A DNA stretch of 20,046 bases from CAYOFK01 sp964403185. Its GTDB lineage: Bacteria > Bacteroidota > Bacteroidia > Bacteroidales > VadinHA17. A program made the translations under genes and the position numbers. The stretch lies in assembly GCA_964403185.1 (NCBI GenBank), contig CAYOFK010000033.1, forward strand, positions 1-20,046, in the 5' to 3' direction. Shown here piece after piece: positions 1-8,886 of this stretch. The notes beneath the pieces were generated by a model. That model was not told the DNA's origin, ran no database searches, and worked only from the letters and a program-made list of their open reading frames with translations. The number at the start of each line of letters is the position of its first letter. Within the stretch, counting starts at the first letter, position 1.

Positions 1-1329
1 GTTCAGGCTGCCGAAGACTGGATCAATGACATACAATCAGATTTCGAATCCACTATAGATATTGAACAGTATGTCAATGCCAACTCAGATGTTCCGTTTG
101 ACAGTAAGAACTACGCAGACGGGGAGCTTCCTGAACTAATAAATGATTTTATGTTCGGAAATGAAGTGGGTGCCACCTATGGGCCATACTTTGAAAATGA
201 AACCTTTAAAATATCCAGGTTGGCAGCGATCAATCAGATTTCTGACTCTGTACGGGCCAGGCATATTCTGATTTCTCCTTCACAGACAAGATCCTATGAA
301 AAGGCCCGAAACATAGCAGACAGCCTGAAAAATCTAATTGAAAACGGTACCGACTTTGCATTGCTGGCCATACTGAATTCCGATGACCAGGGGAGTGCAC
401 AACTGGGTGGAGATCTGGGGTGGTTCTATGAAGGCGCCATGGTCCAGCCTTTTAATGATGCATGTTTTTATGGCAAAAAAGGAGATCTTACTGTGGTTGA
501 AAGCCAGTTTGGCTTCCATATAATTGAGACCCTGGACCAAGGCCCTAAAACCAGGAAATTGCAGGTAGGAACCTTATCACGTGTTATACAGGCAAGTTCA
601 GCAACCTTTCAGAACTATTATTCCCAGGCAAGCCGGTTTGCCGGAATGAATAATACCTATGATAAGTTTATTTCCGCTGTTGAAGAACAGGGTTTGAATT
701 TACGTAAAGCTCTTGATATTAAAGACAATGACAAGCAGATTCCCGGCCTTGAATCTCCCAGAACCCTCATCAGATCCGTCTATGAGACCGATGAAAACCA
801 GATTGTTCTGGATTTTAATGACCAGGCCGTTTTTGAATTGGAAAATAAATTTGTTGTGGCATTTGTTACAGAAGTAAAAGAAAAAGGCGCGGCGCCATTT
901 GAGCAGGTAAGAGCCGATGTGGAATTGAAAGTAAGGCAGGAACGGAAAGGAGATGAGCTTGTTCAGGAGATCCGAAAGGCAAAACTGAATGCACAGGATA
1001 TTGAGTCACTGGCAATGTCATTGAACGTTACAGTTGAAGAGATCAGTGGCATAAGTTTTAATTCATTTTCACTGCCCGGACTGGGAATTGAACCAAAAAT
1101 TCAAGGAACCCTCAGCAACCTGAATGAAAATGAGTTATCAAAAGCCATTAAGGGGAATAACGGCGTATATGTAATCCAATTGACGGCGCGCATTCCGGGA
1201 GAGAAGAAACCAGTTGAGGATGAGCGGAGTATCCTGATGACCACCTACAAGAGCCGGGTTAATTCCGAGGTCTATAATGCCCTTAAAGAAACAGCCCACA
1301 TTACCGATAAACGATCAAAATTCTACTAA
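1..1329 (+). CDS. Peptidyl-prolyl isomerase, PpiD/SurA-like (5' end outside window)
   Basis: The reading frame is open from base 1 to the TAA at 1327-1329, so the window holds the last 442 residues and the true start lies to the left; the first internal ATG at 151 is not the start. Window residues about 84-190 form a parvulin-type (rotamase) domain: it opens with RARHILIS, has the GGDLGWF segment in the middle and ends with FGFHIIETLDQG. A second, degenerate chaperone-like region follows, ending near NGVYVIQLTARIPG. Bacteroidota PpiD-like proteins are normally about 700 residues, with an N-terminal membrane anchor and a periplasmic body, so roughly a third is missing. The inferred role is folding of outer-membrane and periplasmic proteins. 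It converges on ftsZ and is not part of the dcw operon. Family assignment is firm; the choice between PpiD and another SurA-like protein is less so. Confidence 0.85.
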   Translation, partial: VQAAEDWINDIQSDFESTIDIEQYVNANSDVPFDSKNYADGELPELINDFMFGNEVGATYGPYFENETFKISRLAAINQISDSVRARHILISPSQTRSYEKARNIADSLKNLIENGTDFALLAILNSDDQGSAQLGGDLGWFYEGAMVQPFNDACFYGKKGDLTVVESQFGFHIIETLDQGPKTRKLQVGTLSRVIQASSATFQNYYSQASRFAGMNNTYDKFISAVEEQGLNLRKALDIKDNDKQIPGLESPRTLIRSVYETDENQIVLDFNDQAVFELENKFVVAFVTEVKEKGAAPFEQVRADVELKVRQERKGDELVQEIRKAKLNAQDIESLAMSLNVTVEEISGISFNSFSLPGLGIEPKIQGTLSNLNENELSKAIKGNNGVYVIQLTARIPGEKKPVEDERSILMTTYKSRVNSEVYNALKETAHITDKRSKFY

Positions 1330-1335
1330 GATGTG

Positions 1336-1372
1336 GAGGCCTGACACGAATTTAACAGGCTCTTCAACTTTT
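1336..1372 (+). terminator. Possible terminator of the PPIase gene
   Basis: Seven bases after the stop codon, GAGGCCTG (1336-1343) can pair with CAGGCTC (1356-1362), leaving one bulged G and a 12-nt loop, followed by the T-rich TTCAACTTTT. The stem is short and the T tract is interrupted, so this is a weak candidate. It sits in the 129-nt convergent gap before the end of ftsZ. I saw no separate, better terminator for ftsZ there. Confidence 0.3.
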
Positions 1373-1458
1373 CGCGTCCTTATTCGTCCGATCAGCTTGC
1401 CTGCACACCTTCCAATGCCCAGTGGTCAGACAATCTCAACCTCCATCCTTCAAAAAAT

Positions 1459-2907
1459 TCAGTCAACATTGTCATGAAGATAAGAATTATCTGAATTTAA
1501 CCTGGTACCTTCCTCATCATCAGAAAGTGAATATTTTGAGATCTTACTGCTGGCCGAATACTTTGGCTTATTGATATTCACCTTTTTCCGGATATAGGCA
1601 GGTTGGTTTTCCATTTCGTCAATTTCATCCTCTTTATCATCCTCGATATATCCCCGGTTCTTCAGATAAGACTGATGTTTTTTAATTTTACTGATCCGTT
1701 CAGCAGTTTTTTTCTCGTCCACCAACAACTCATCATCCATGCCATCAAACAGGTCTGATTTTACTTCAAACTCAATACGCCTGGTTTCATTGCTGTATTC
1801 ATCAATCACATAGGTGCCGAGATCTTTGTCATGTACTTCAAATCCGTCTCCGGCAGCAGGAATCTCTTTTTCATTATCTTTAAGATGCAGCTTTTCCACC
1901 GATAGTTTTTTCTTATACAACTCAGGGATAGAGTTTGCTTCAAACCCGGTTGCTATAACCGTTACTGCAATCTTATCTTCAAGGCGTTCATCCACACCGG
2001 TTCCCAGGATCAACAACACATCATCGGCAGCCGTTTCATTGATATAATCCGTAACCTCTCCAACCTCATCCATGCTGATCTCATTTTTATTTCCGGAAGT
2101 AATGTTCAGTAAGATTGACCTGGCACCTGTAATGTCATTGGAATTTAATAAGGGAGACGTAATGGCTGCCTCAACAGCTTCCCTTGCCCGGTTATCGCCC
2201 ACGGCTTCACCAGTACCCATCATGGCTACACCGGAACTTGTCATAACTGTTTCCACATCAGCAAAATCAACATTGATATACCCATGTACGGTAATGATCT
2301 CTGCAATCCCTTTCGCAGCCTTTAATAATATAGTATCCGCTCTCGAAAATGCTTCGGAAAGTTTTAAGTCTCCGTGCACTTCCCTTAATTTTTCATTATT
2401 AATGACCAGCAGGGAATCCACATAATTCCGGAGTTCGTTGATTCCTTTGATGGCCTGTTCAATACGTTTTGGTCCTTCAAATTTGAATGGAATGGTAACT
2501 ATAGCCACTGTAAGTATTCCCTCTTCCCTGCAAGCTTTGGCAATAACCGGTGCTGCACCGGTGCCGGTACCGCCACCCATGCCGGCGGTAATAAAGACCA
2601 TCTTGGTATTTTTGGTCAGTGCTTCCATAACATCATCCAGGTTTTCCAGGGCAGCCTGGCGTCCCACATCGGGTTTGTTTCCGGCTCCCCTCCCTTCTGT
2701 TATGGACTCACCAATCTGGATTTTCAGGGAAACCCTGCTGTTTGATAAGGCCTGTGCATCTGTATTGCATATCAAAAAATTGACATCCTTAATGCCACTT
2801 TCAAACATATAATTTACAGCATTGCCTCCTCCGCCACCAACCCCAATGACTTTAATAATTGAAGACCGGTCAACCGGCAGATCAAAATTCATAAGTTCTT
2901 CAGCCAT
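1459..2907 (-). CDS. ftsZ: Cell division GTPase FtsZ
   Basis: This is the tubulin-like GTPase that polymerises into the cytoplasmic Z-ring and recruits the division machinery. At 482 residues it is longer than most FtsZ proteins (about 380-400) because of its C-terminal tail. The N-terminal GTPase domain has the glycine-rich IGVGGGGGNAV near residue 21 and the tubulin signature GGGTGTG at 111-117. The catalytic T7 loop region NVDFADVETV lies near 212-221. The core ends around residue 330 and is followed by a ~150-residue charged, low-complexity linker. The extreme C-terminus, NSYLHDNVD, resembles the Bacteroidota form of the conserved tail peptide that binds FtsA. The gene is last in the dcw cluster, 54 nt after ftsA, and starts at ATG. 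The assignment is certain; the tail is typical of the phylum. Confidence 0.98.
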   Translation of the reverse strand: MAEELMNFDLPVDRSSIIKVIGVGGGGGNAVNYMFESGIKDVNFLICNTDAQALSNSRVSLKIQIGESITEGRGAGNKPDVGRQAALENLDDVMEALTKNTKMVFITAGMGGGTGTGAAPVIAKACREEGILTVAIVTIPFKFEGPKRIEQAIKGINELRNYVDSLLVINNEKLREVHGDLKLSEAFSRADTILLKAAKGIAEIITVHGYINVDFADVETVMTSSGVAMMGTGEAVGDNRAREAVEAAITSPLLNSNDITGARSILLNITSGNKNEISMDEVGEVTDYINETAADDVLLILGTGVDERLEDKIAVTVIATGFEANSIPELYKKKLSVEKLHLKDNEKEIPAAGDGFEVHDKDLGTYVIDEYSNETRRIEFEVKSDLFDGMDDELLVDEKKTAERISKIKKHQSYLKNRGYIEDDKEDEIDEMENQPAYIRKKVNINKPKYSASSKISKYSLSDDEEGTRLNSDNSYLHDNVD

Positions 2908-2961
2908 GGTTTTATTGATTTATTGGTTTGTGATTTAGTTCTTTGTAATCTCAATTTCATC

Positions 2962-4275
2962 TTATTCCATCTTCATGTCATTTTCAGCGAAAATTTCATT
3001 TAATGTGCTTTTGAATTTTTCAAACAGATTCATTTTGGGGGTTCCGTTTTCATCAACGGGTCCTTCTGTAAAATCAATGGGCACCTCCTCTTTTTCATTA
3101 AGGGAGGTTTTATTATTATTGATATACTCAAAACCTTTAAGAACCAGCCCTATACTGGTAGAGTACATGGGTTGGTTAATGTCATCCGCCACCTCTCCTG
3201 CAAGGTGCAGATTGGGCAGCCCGATACGCACATCCATGCCGGTTCTGAACTTCACCAGTTGGGGCAAATGCTTTAATAGTGCGCCGCCGCCGGTCAAAAC
3301 GATCCCTGCAGCCATTTTTTCGGCAAATCCTGAGTTCTCAATTTCAAAGGTCATGGCATCTATAATTTCCTCCATTCTGGATTGTATGATATAGGCAAGG
3401 TTTTTAAAAGAAATCTCCTTTGGTTCCCTGCCACTGATGCCCGGTATTGTAACCACTTTATCATCAGGGGCAATATCTCCAAGTGCAGATCCATACTGCA
3501 TCTTTAAGGATTCAGCCTGACGGCTTAAAATCGCACACCCCTCTTTGATATCACTGGTAACAACATTGCCCCCAAATGGAATGACAGCAGTATGCCTGAT
3601 CACGTTCTCAGAATATATGGCAACGTCTGTAGTACCCCCCCCAATATCCACCAATACCACTCCGGCCTCTTTTTCATCATCTGTTAAAACAGCTTCCGAA
3701 GAAGCCAGGGGTTCCAGGATCAATTCCCTGATATTCAAGCCGACCCGGTTAACGCATTTCTCAATGTTCCGGGCAGAGGCAACGCGTCCAATAACAATAT
3801 GGAAATTCCCTTCCAGTCGGCGCCCCGACATGCCCACAGGATTCTTTACCCCGGTTTCATGATCAACAATAAAACTTTGCGGCAACACATGAATGATCTC
3901 TTCACCAACATCTATAGGGATTCTTTGCATGTCTTCAATCAGCCTCTGGATATCTTCCCTGGTTATTTCATCATCATCCGACTCCCGGTTGATGTATCCG
4001 CGATTTCTAATGCTTTTAATGTGCTGCCCCGCGATCCCAACAAAGACCTCTGAGAAAGGCACACCGGAAGTTCCCTGAACTTCCTCCACAGTAGATTTAA
4101 TGGCATTGACAGTTTCTTCGATATTCTGAACAACTCCTCTCTTTACCCCTTTTGATGGCGCTTTACTCAGTGAGAGTACTTCCAGCTTTCCGTTCCCGTT
4201 CTTTTTGCCAATAAGAGTAACGATCTTGGTTGTCCCAATATCGATGGCGGCAATAAATTTTTCTTTTTCACTCAT
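2962..4275 (-). CDS. ftsA: Cell division protein FtsA, actin-like Z-ring anchor
   Basis: FtsA is the actin-fold ATPase that tethers FtsZ to the inner membrane and signals to the septal synthase. The 437-residue product has phosphate-1 motif AAIDIGTTKI at 9-18, the SHS2/1C subdomain between about 85 and 170, phosphate-2 motif DIGGGTTD at 210-217 and the adenosine motif TGGGALL. The C-terminus carries the segment LFEKFKSTLNEIF, an amphipathic helix suited to membrane targeting, although nine more residues follow it. Length is close to E. coli FtsA (420). It lies between ftsQ (52-nt gap upstream) and ftsZ (54-nt gap downstream), the usual order. ATG start; no nearer in-frame alternative looks better. 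Confidence 0.97.
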   Translation of the reverse strand: MSEKEKFIAAIDIGTTKIVTLIGKKNGNGKLEVLSLSKAPSKGVKRGVVQNIEETVNAIKSTVEEVQGTSGVPFSEVFVGIAGQHIKSIRNRGYINRESDDDEITREDIQRLIEDMQRIPIDVGEEIIHVLPQSFIVDHETGVKNPVGMSGRRLEGNFHIVIGRVASARNIEKCVNRVGLNIRELILEPLASSEAVLTDDEKEAGVVLVDIGGGTTDVAIYSENVIRHTAVIPFGGNVVTSDIKEGCAILSRQAESLKMQYGSALGDIAPDDKVVTIPGISGREPKEISFKNLAYIIQSRMEEIIDAMTFEIENSGFAEKMAAGIVLTGGGALLKHLPQLVKFRTGMDVRIGLPNLHLAGEVADDINQPMYSTSIGLVLKGFEYINNNKTSLNEKEEVPIDFTEGPVDENGTPKMNLFEKFKSTLNEIFAENDMKME

Positions 4276-4327
4276 AATAAAATGTTTATCCGGTTAACCA
4301 TGTTTTAATACTATTCAAATGTTTGTT

Positions 4328-5107
4328 TCAGCGCTTTGTACAGACCACCTGGTCTTTATACTTTAAGTTTATTTTTTTGTACGTATTCCAGCCTTCCACT
4401 TTTAATCCCTGCTCATATAAGGCATAGAGTTTTTCGAATTTTTCTTTGTAATCCTCCTGTCCGCCAAAAACAATGCTGTGGGCCCCAACCCGGGGAACCA
4501 GCTCAAAGTCTCCGGATCCATCAACATGGATTTGTTCAATCTGAACATTCCAAAACTCATGAAAGTATATATATGAGGCTAAAATGTATATCTCCCAGAG
4601 CGTTTTGTACCTTCTTGTTTCCCTGTACTCGTGCAGATCGATTCCCATGGAAGCCTCATGTGTTCCCGGCCCGTTGGCAACCAGGACCCTTGCAGTATAA
4701 TAATGGCTTAATGGCATTGTAAAACCCTCTGAATCAATATAAAATCCACCCCCCTTATCATCCGCGATGCGTACCACAGGTTTCCTTTGAGTGGCTTGAA
4801 TAAACAGGATTCCATCAGTGCCTTTAAAGGCCTCGGCAGCTTTTATAAACGGATAATTTCGTACCATTTCTTCAAGTTCGCCGGTATGAATCTCACCCAT
4901 GGAGCTTCCAAGTATGTTGGGGAAGGCCGCCAGAACCAGCGAATATACATCATGCCCTGAAACGAAACGGTTTTCAAGAGAATCCTGGATCCGCACTGAT
5001 ATAGTCTGACAGGGAATCTCCTGAACCGAATTATTCACCATTCCAAGGATTACCAGCATATATGCAAGCATCCCAATCCATAATATCATTACCAGCAGTT
5101 TTTTCAC
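4328..5107 (-). CDS. ftsQ: Cell division protein FtsQ
   Basis: FtsQ is a bitopic inner-membrane protein of the divisome that links FtsL/FtsI to the ring. The 259-residue product has a short cytoplasmic end and one membrane segment at about residues 4-24 (LLVMILWIGMLAYMLVILGM). A periplasmic region follows, in which residues about 40-110 look like a diverged POTRA domain (EMVRNYPFIKAAEAF). Sequence similarity to proteobacterial FtsQ is low, so the identification rests on topology, size and position between murC and ftsA. The start is GTG (5107-5105) and overlaps the murC stop as GTGA, a 4-nt overlap that implies translational coupling. The next in-frame ATG, at residue 7, would cut into the membrane segment, which favours GTG. 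Confidence 0.9.
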   Translation of the reverse strand: MKKLLVMILWIGMLAYMLVILGMVNNSVQEIPCQTISVRIQDSLENRFVSGHDVYSLVLAAFPNILGSSMGEIHTGELEEMVRNYPFIKAAEAFKGTDGILFIQATQRKPVVRIADDKGGGFYIDSEGFTMPLSHYYTARVLVANGPGTHEASMGIDLHEYRETRRYKTLWEIYILASYIYFHEFWNVQIEQIHVDGSGDFELVPRVGAHSIVFGGQEDYKEKFEKLYALYEQGLKVEGWNTYKKINLKYKDQVVCTKR

Positions 5108-6510
5108 AACTTGTTTGCGTTTTCACCAAATCTGGTTTTCAGCAACTCCTCAACAGGTCCCGGCATGGTGTCGATATCTCCGGCACCAAGCGTCAGGAGC
5201 ACATCCGTATCAAGCTTTTTTATGTATCCCAGTGTTTGATCCTTACTAAGGATTTGTTTCTTTTCCAACTGCATCTTTTCCAGAATAATTTCTGAAGTAA
5301 TGCCCTGAATGGGTTTTTCCCTGGCAGGGTATATATCCAGCAAAATAACCTCATCGAGCCTGTCCAGACTGTCTGCAAATTCCGGATAAAAATCCTTTGT
5401 TCTGGTATATAAATGAGGCTGAAAAATTCCGGTTATCCGCTTCCCGGGATACAGATCCCTGACCGATCCGATGCAGGCATTCAATTCTTCAGGATGATGT
5501 GCATAATCATCAATATAAACCATGCATTCTGACTTAAACCGGATATCAAACCGCCGCTGAATGCCGGCAAAAAACATCATTGCCTTCCGGATTGTCTCCG
5601 CGGGAATTTTAAGTATCCATGCAACAGATATGGCCGCAACAGCATTTTCAACATTTATTTTGCCGGGAAATCCAAGCCGGAGATTTGGAATTTTCGATCC
5701 CGGAACTGAAAGATCGAATACATAACAGTCATTTATAAGATGCAGGTTCTCAGGAAAAAAATCCGCCCCCTTTTGCATGCCGTAGGTAAACACACGTGCC
5801 CCGTCTTCAACCCTGATATGCATCCTAACTGTGTCTTTCACAATCAAAAATCCCGCGTTTTTAACCTTTTGAACGAACAGGTTGAATGCTTCAACAAGGG
5901 CCCTTTTCTCCCCGTAAATATCCAGATGGTCGGCGTCCATAGAAGAAATAATCGCAATTTCAGGTTCCAGGTACAGAAAAGAACGGTCGAACTCATCGGC
6001 TTCCATAACAGCCCATTCCCCCTCACCAATTATCAGATTGCTGTTGTAATTCTTTGAAATGCCTCCAAGAAATGCCGTGCAATCCAGTTCCGATTGTTTC
6101 AGAATATGTGCGATCATGGTTGAGATGGTGGTTTTTCCATGCGTCCCGGCCACACAAACAGATCTCAATTGTTTCGACAGGTCCCCAAGTACGGCGGAGC
6201 GCTTTAGCAGATGATACTCCCTATCAAGAAAGTAATGGTATTCCCTGTGGTCACCAGGTATGGCGGGCGTATAAACTACCAGTGTTGATTGTTTCAGCGA
6301 GGCATCCGTGAAATGTCCGGGAATCAGACTGATGTCATCATCATAGTGTATCTTACATCCCTGCTGCATTAGAATATTTGTAAGTTCAGTGGAAGTACGG
6401 TCATAACCGGCAACTTCACATCCTCCGGCAAGGAAATACCTGGCCAGTGCGCTCATTCCTATGCCGCCAATACCAATAAAGTAAACCTGTATGATCTTCG
6501 TATAATCCAT
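5104..6510 (-). CDS. murC: UDP-N-acetylmuramate--L-alanine ligase MurC
   Basis: MurC adds L-alanine to UDP-MurNAc using ATP, the first amino-acid step of peptidoglycan precursor synthesis in the cytoplasm. The 468-residue protein shows the dinucleotide-type loop GIGGIGM at 13-19, the ATP P-loop GTHGKTT at 122-128, the Mg-binding EADEFDRSF segment, SSMDADHLDIYG, and the C-terminal signature DDYAHHPEE. GTHGKTT and DYAHHP separate it from MurD and MurE. Its ATG directly follows the murG stop (TAAATG), and its own TGA overlaps the ftsQ GTG. Length and domain order are normal for the family. Confidence 0.98.
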   Translation of the reverse strand: MDYTKIIQVYFIGIGGIGMSALARYFLAGGCEVAGYDRTSTELTNILMQQGCKIHYDDDISLIPGHFTDASLKQSTLVVYTPAIPGDHREYHYFLDREYHLLKRSAVLGDLSKQLRSVCVAGTHGKTTISTMIAHILKQSELDCTAFLGGISKNYNSNLIIGEGEWAVMEADEFDRSFLYLEPEIAIISSMDADHLDIYGEKRALVEAFNLFVQKVKNAGFLIVKDTVRMHIRVEDGARVFTYGMQKGADFFPENLHLINDCYVFDLSVPGSKIPNLRLGFPGKINVENAVAAISVAWILKIPAETIRKAMMFFAGIQRRFDIRFKSECMVYIDDYAHHPEELNACIGSVRDLYPGKRITGIFQPHLYTRTKDFYPEFADSLDRLDEVILLDIYPAREKPIQGITSEIILEKMQLEKKQILSKDQTLGYIKKLDTDVLLTLGAGDIDTMPGPVEELLKTRFGENANKL

Positions 6511-7626
6511 TTATGTTTTACAAAGCCTTATAACCTCATCAGCAATAATATCTGCCGATCCGGGTTTTGCAAATTTTTTAATGTTTCCTGATAAACCAGA
6601 CAATTTGTTGTCGTCCCTGATCAGTTCCAGGGCCCTGGGAATCAATATTTCCTCTGCCTGGGCATCGCGTATAAGCACACTGGCATCTTTATGTGCCAGG
6701 GCCAGTGCATTTTTTGTCTGATGGTCGGCTGCAACATTTGGAGAAGGAACTAAAATGGACGCTTTTGCAACTAAAGACAGTTCGGATATTGTTCCGGCGC
6801 CGGCTCTCGAAATCACCAGATCGGCTACCGCGTATGCCAGGTCCATCCGTGTAATAAAGTCGCGCACTTGAATGTTCGTAAACGGATTCTTCCGGAGAGC
6901 CTGAGCCGCATCTTCGAGATACAAACTTCCACATTGCCATAAAACCTGTATGCCGCTGTTCCCCAGTTCCTCAAGTTTTGTTTTAACACTTCGGTTAATA
7001 GTCCGGGCTCCCAGGCTGCCACCCAGGATCAGCAAGGTCTTTTTTTCCGGGTTCAATTTAAAGTGCTGCATGCCCTCATCCACCTTCCCATCCTTATTTT
7101 CCAGATCTTCCCTGACCGGATTGCCTGTGACAAGTATCTTGTCACGGGGAAAATATTTTTCCATGCCCTCATAAGCCACACAGATCTTACCGGCTTTTTT
7201 TGCCAGGATCTTATTGGTGACCCCGGGATATGAATTTTGTTCCTGTATTAAAGTCGGAATGTTTCTTTTACCTGCAACATACAATACCGGGCCACTGGCA
7301 TATCCGCCGGTGCCAATCACTACATCCGGTTTATAACCCGATATGATCTTTCCTGCCATCCGGATGCTCCTGATCAGGTTCAGGACCACGGTGGCATTCT
7401 TAACCGTGAATTTTCTTTGAATGCCACTAACAGGGAGCCCTGTAATTTCAAATCCTGCAGCCGGAATTTTTTCCATTTCCATCCTGCCAAGGGCTCCTAC
7501 AAAATGCAATTCCGTATGGTCATCCTTGCGTTTTAAGGCCCTGGCAATTGCAATTGCCGGGAAGATATGCCCTCCTGTTCCACCTCCGCTGATGATCATT
7601 TTTTTATGTTGTTGCTTTTGCTGCAT
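6511..7626 (-). CDS. murG: Lipid II synthase MurG (GlcNAc transferase)
   Basis: MurG transfers GlcNAc from UDP-GlcNAc to lipid I, giving lipid II on the inner face of the membrane. The first strand and loop read MIISGGGTGGHIFPA, the MurG signature. Further on are the donor-site motifs ISRAGAGTISEL and VAADHQTKNA. The frame stays open up to an ATG at 7680, but that start would add 18 residues with no family counterpart inside ftsW. I prefer ATG 7626 (371 residues, 23-nt overlap with ftsW), which keeps the whole first beta strand. ATG 7599, 4 nt after the ftsW TAA and preceded by an A-rich stretch, is a real alternative (362 residues). The gene is followed without a gap by murC. Confidence 0.95.
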   Translation of the reverse strand: MQQKQQHKKMIISGGGTGGHIFPAIAIARALKRKDDHTELHFVGALGRMEMEKIPAAGFEITGLPVSGIQRKFTVKNATVVLNLIRSIRMAGKIISGYKPDVVIGTGGYASGPVLYVAGKRNIPTLIQEQNSYPGVTNKILAKKAGKICVAYEGMEKYFPRDKILVTGNPVREDLENKDGKVDEGMQHFKLNPEKKTLLILGGSLGARTINRSVKTKLEELGNSGIQVLWQCGSLYLEDAAQALRKNPFTNIQVRDFITRMDLAYAVADLVISRAGAGTISELSLVAKASILVPSPNVAADHQTKNALALAHKDASVLIRDAQAEEILIPRALELIRDDNKLSGLSGNIKKFAKPGSADIIADEVIRLCKT

Positions 7627-8803
7627 CTTGTGTTTCAGTCGGTTCGTTTTCAAAGAGTGGTTCATCCAGATCTTTCTCAATCCCTCTGCTTACACTAAGA
7701 ATGATCCCAAGTGCAACCGATGTGAAAAGAAGTGAGGAGCCGCCCATACTGACAAAAGGCAAGGTCTGCCCCGTAACCGGGAAAAGGTTCACTGCCACCG
7801 CCATATTTATAAAGGCCTGGAAAACAATCAGTAGTGTCAATCCTGCTGCCAGAAATGCCGGGAAGGTCCGGTTTGCCCGCTGCACCAGTATGCCTCCACG
7901 GTACAAAAGGATCAGATAGGCCAGAACCAGAGGCAGAGCTCCCAGAATAAATCCGTATTCTTCAATGATTATGGCAAATATAAAATCCGAATGGGGATGC
8001 GGCAGGAAGTTTCGCTGGGTGCTTTTTCCGGGTTTTTTTCCAAAGAATCCACCGGTTGCCACAGCGATTTTTGCCTGCTCAACCTGGTACGATTCTTTTG
8101 CATCACTGTCACTGCTTACAAAATTTTCAATACGGCTTTTCCAGGTCTGGATGCGCCCCTCTTTGTTGATAAGTATGGCCCCACCAATAAATATAACCAG
8201 CACCAGCACACCCGCCCCGGCAAACGCCAACAGGTATTTCACCGGTACCCGTCCTATAAAAAGAAGTACCATGGCTGTTGTAAAAAGAATGGCAGCCGTT
8301 GAGAAATTGGCAGGTAAAATTAAAATACACACCAGGATAACGGGAATCATCAAGGGTTGAAATGCCTCCTTTAAATGCCCGATCTTATGCTGCTTAAGCG
8401 ATAAAATCCGCGCCAGGTACATGACCAGGGCCAGCTTTGCAAAATCAGATATTTGAATTGTAAACCCCAGTCCGGGTAAAGTCAGCCAGCGACTGGCCTG
8501 ATTCAGGTTGATGCCGACTAAAAGGGTGAGCGCCAGTAAAGGGATTGACATAAACAAAAACAGTTGAGACAATCTGGAGTAATATTTATAGGGGACCAGG
8601 TGAGTGATGAAGATAATGAAGATGCCTATTCCCAGAATGACTCCATGGCGGATCAGGTAGTAGGTCGTATTCCCTCCCATCTTTTTATAAGCAAGCGTTC
8701 CCGTGGAACTGTAAACAGCCAGGATGGAGAACACCGTCAACACAACGATGACCCCCCAAATCACACGATCTCCTCTGAATAACTTATGTAATCGCCCTTC
8801 CAT
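7604..8803 (-). CDS. ftsW: Septal peptidoglycan polymerase FtsW (SEDS family)
   Basis: FtsW is the SEDS-family glycosyltransferase that polymerises lipid II at the septum together with the class B PBP. The 399-residue product is a polytopic membrane protein with about 10 hydrophobic segments, beginning VIWGVIVVLTVFSILAVYSS. The large extracytoplasmic loop contains the KESYQVEQAKIAVATGG region. Other SEDS landmarks are FIFAIIIEEYGFILG and the C-terminal GQTLPFVSMGGSS. RodA is the alternative paralogue, but the position between murD and murG makes FtsW the sound choice. It starts at ATG 83 nt after murD, the widest gap inside the cluster; I see no clear promoter in that gap. Confidence 0.95.
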   Translation of the reverse strand: MEGRLHKLFRGDRVIWGVIVVLTVFSILAVYSSTGTLAYKKMGGNTTYYLIRHGVILGIGIFIIFITHLVPYKYYSRLSQLFLFMSIPLLALTLLVGINLNQASRWLTLPGLGFTIQISDFAKLALVMYLARILSLKQHKIGHLKEAFQPLMIPVILVCILILPANFSTAAILFTTAMVLLFIGRVPVKYLLAFAGAGVLVLVIFIGGAILINKEGRIQTWKSRIENFVSSDSDAKESYQVEQAKIAVATGGFFGKKPGKSTQRNFLPHPHSDFIFAIIIEEYGFILGALPLVLAYLILLYRGGILVQRANRTFPAFLAAGLTLLIVFQAFINMAVAVNLFPVTGQTLPFVSMGGSSLLFTSVALGIILSVSRGIEKDLDEPLFENEPTETQDAAKATT

Positions 8804-8886
8804 GTTTTTAATAAGTTTCAGGTTTCATGAATTTCCTGATGCTTGTTGATCCATTGATTTTAGTACTCTTTTACACACATCACATT

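Noticed and set aside
1277..1477. Small plus-strand frame bridging the PPIase end and the ftsZ end
   Set aside because: It overlaps two well-supported genes and has the proline/serine-rich composition of an out-of-frame reading.
7627..7680. MurG start at ATG 7680
   Set aside because: It would add 18 residues inside ftsW ahead of the first beta strand. ATG 7626 or 7599 fits the family.
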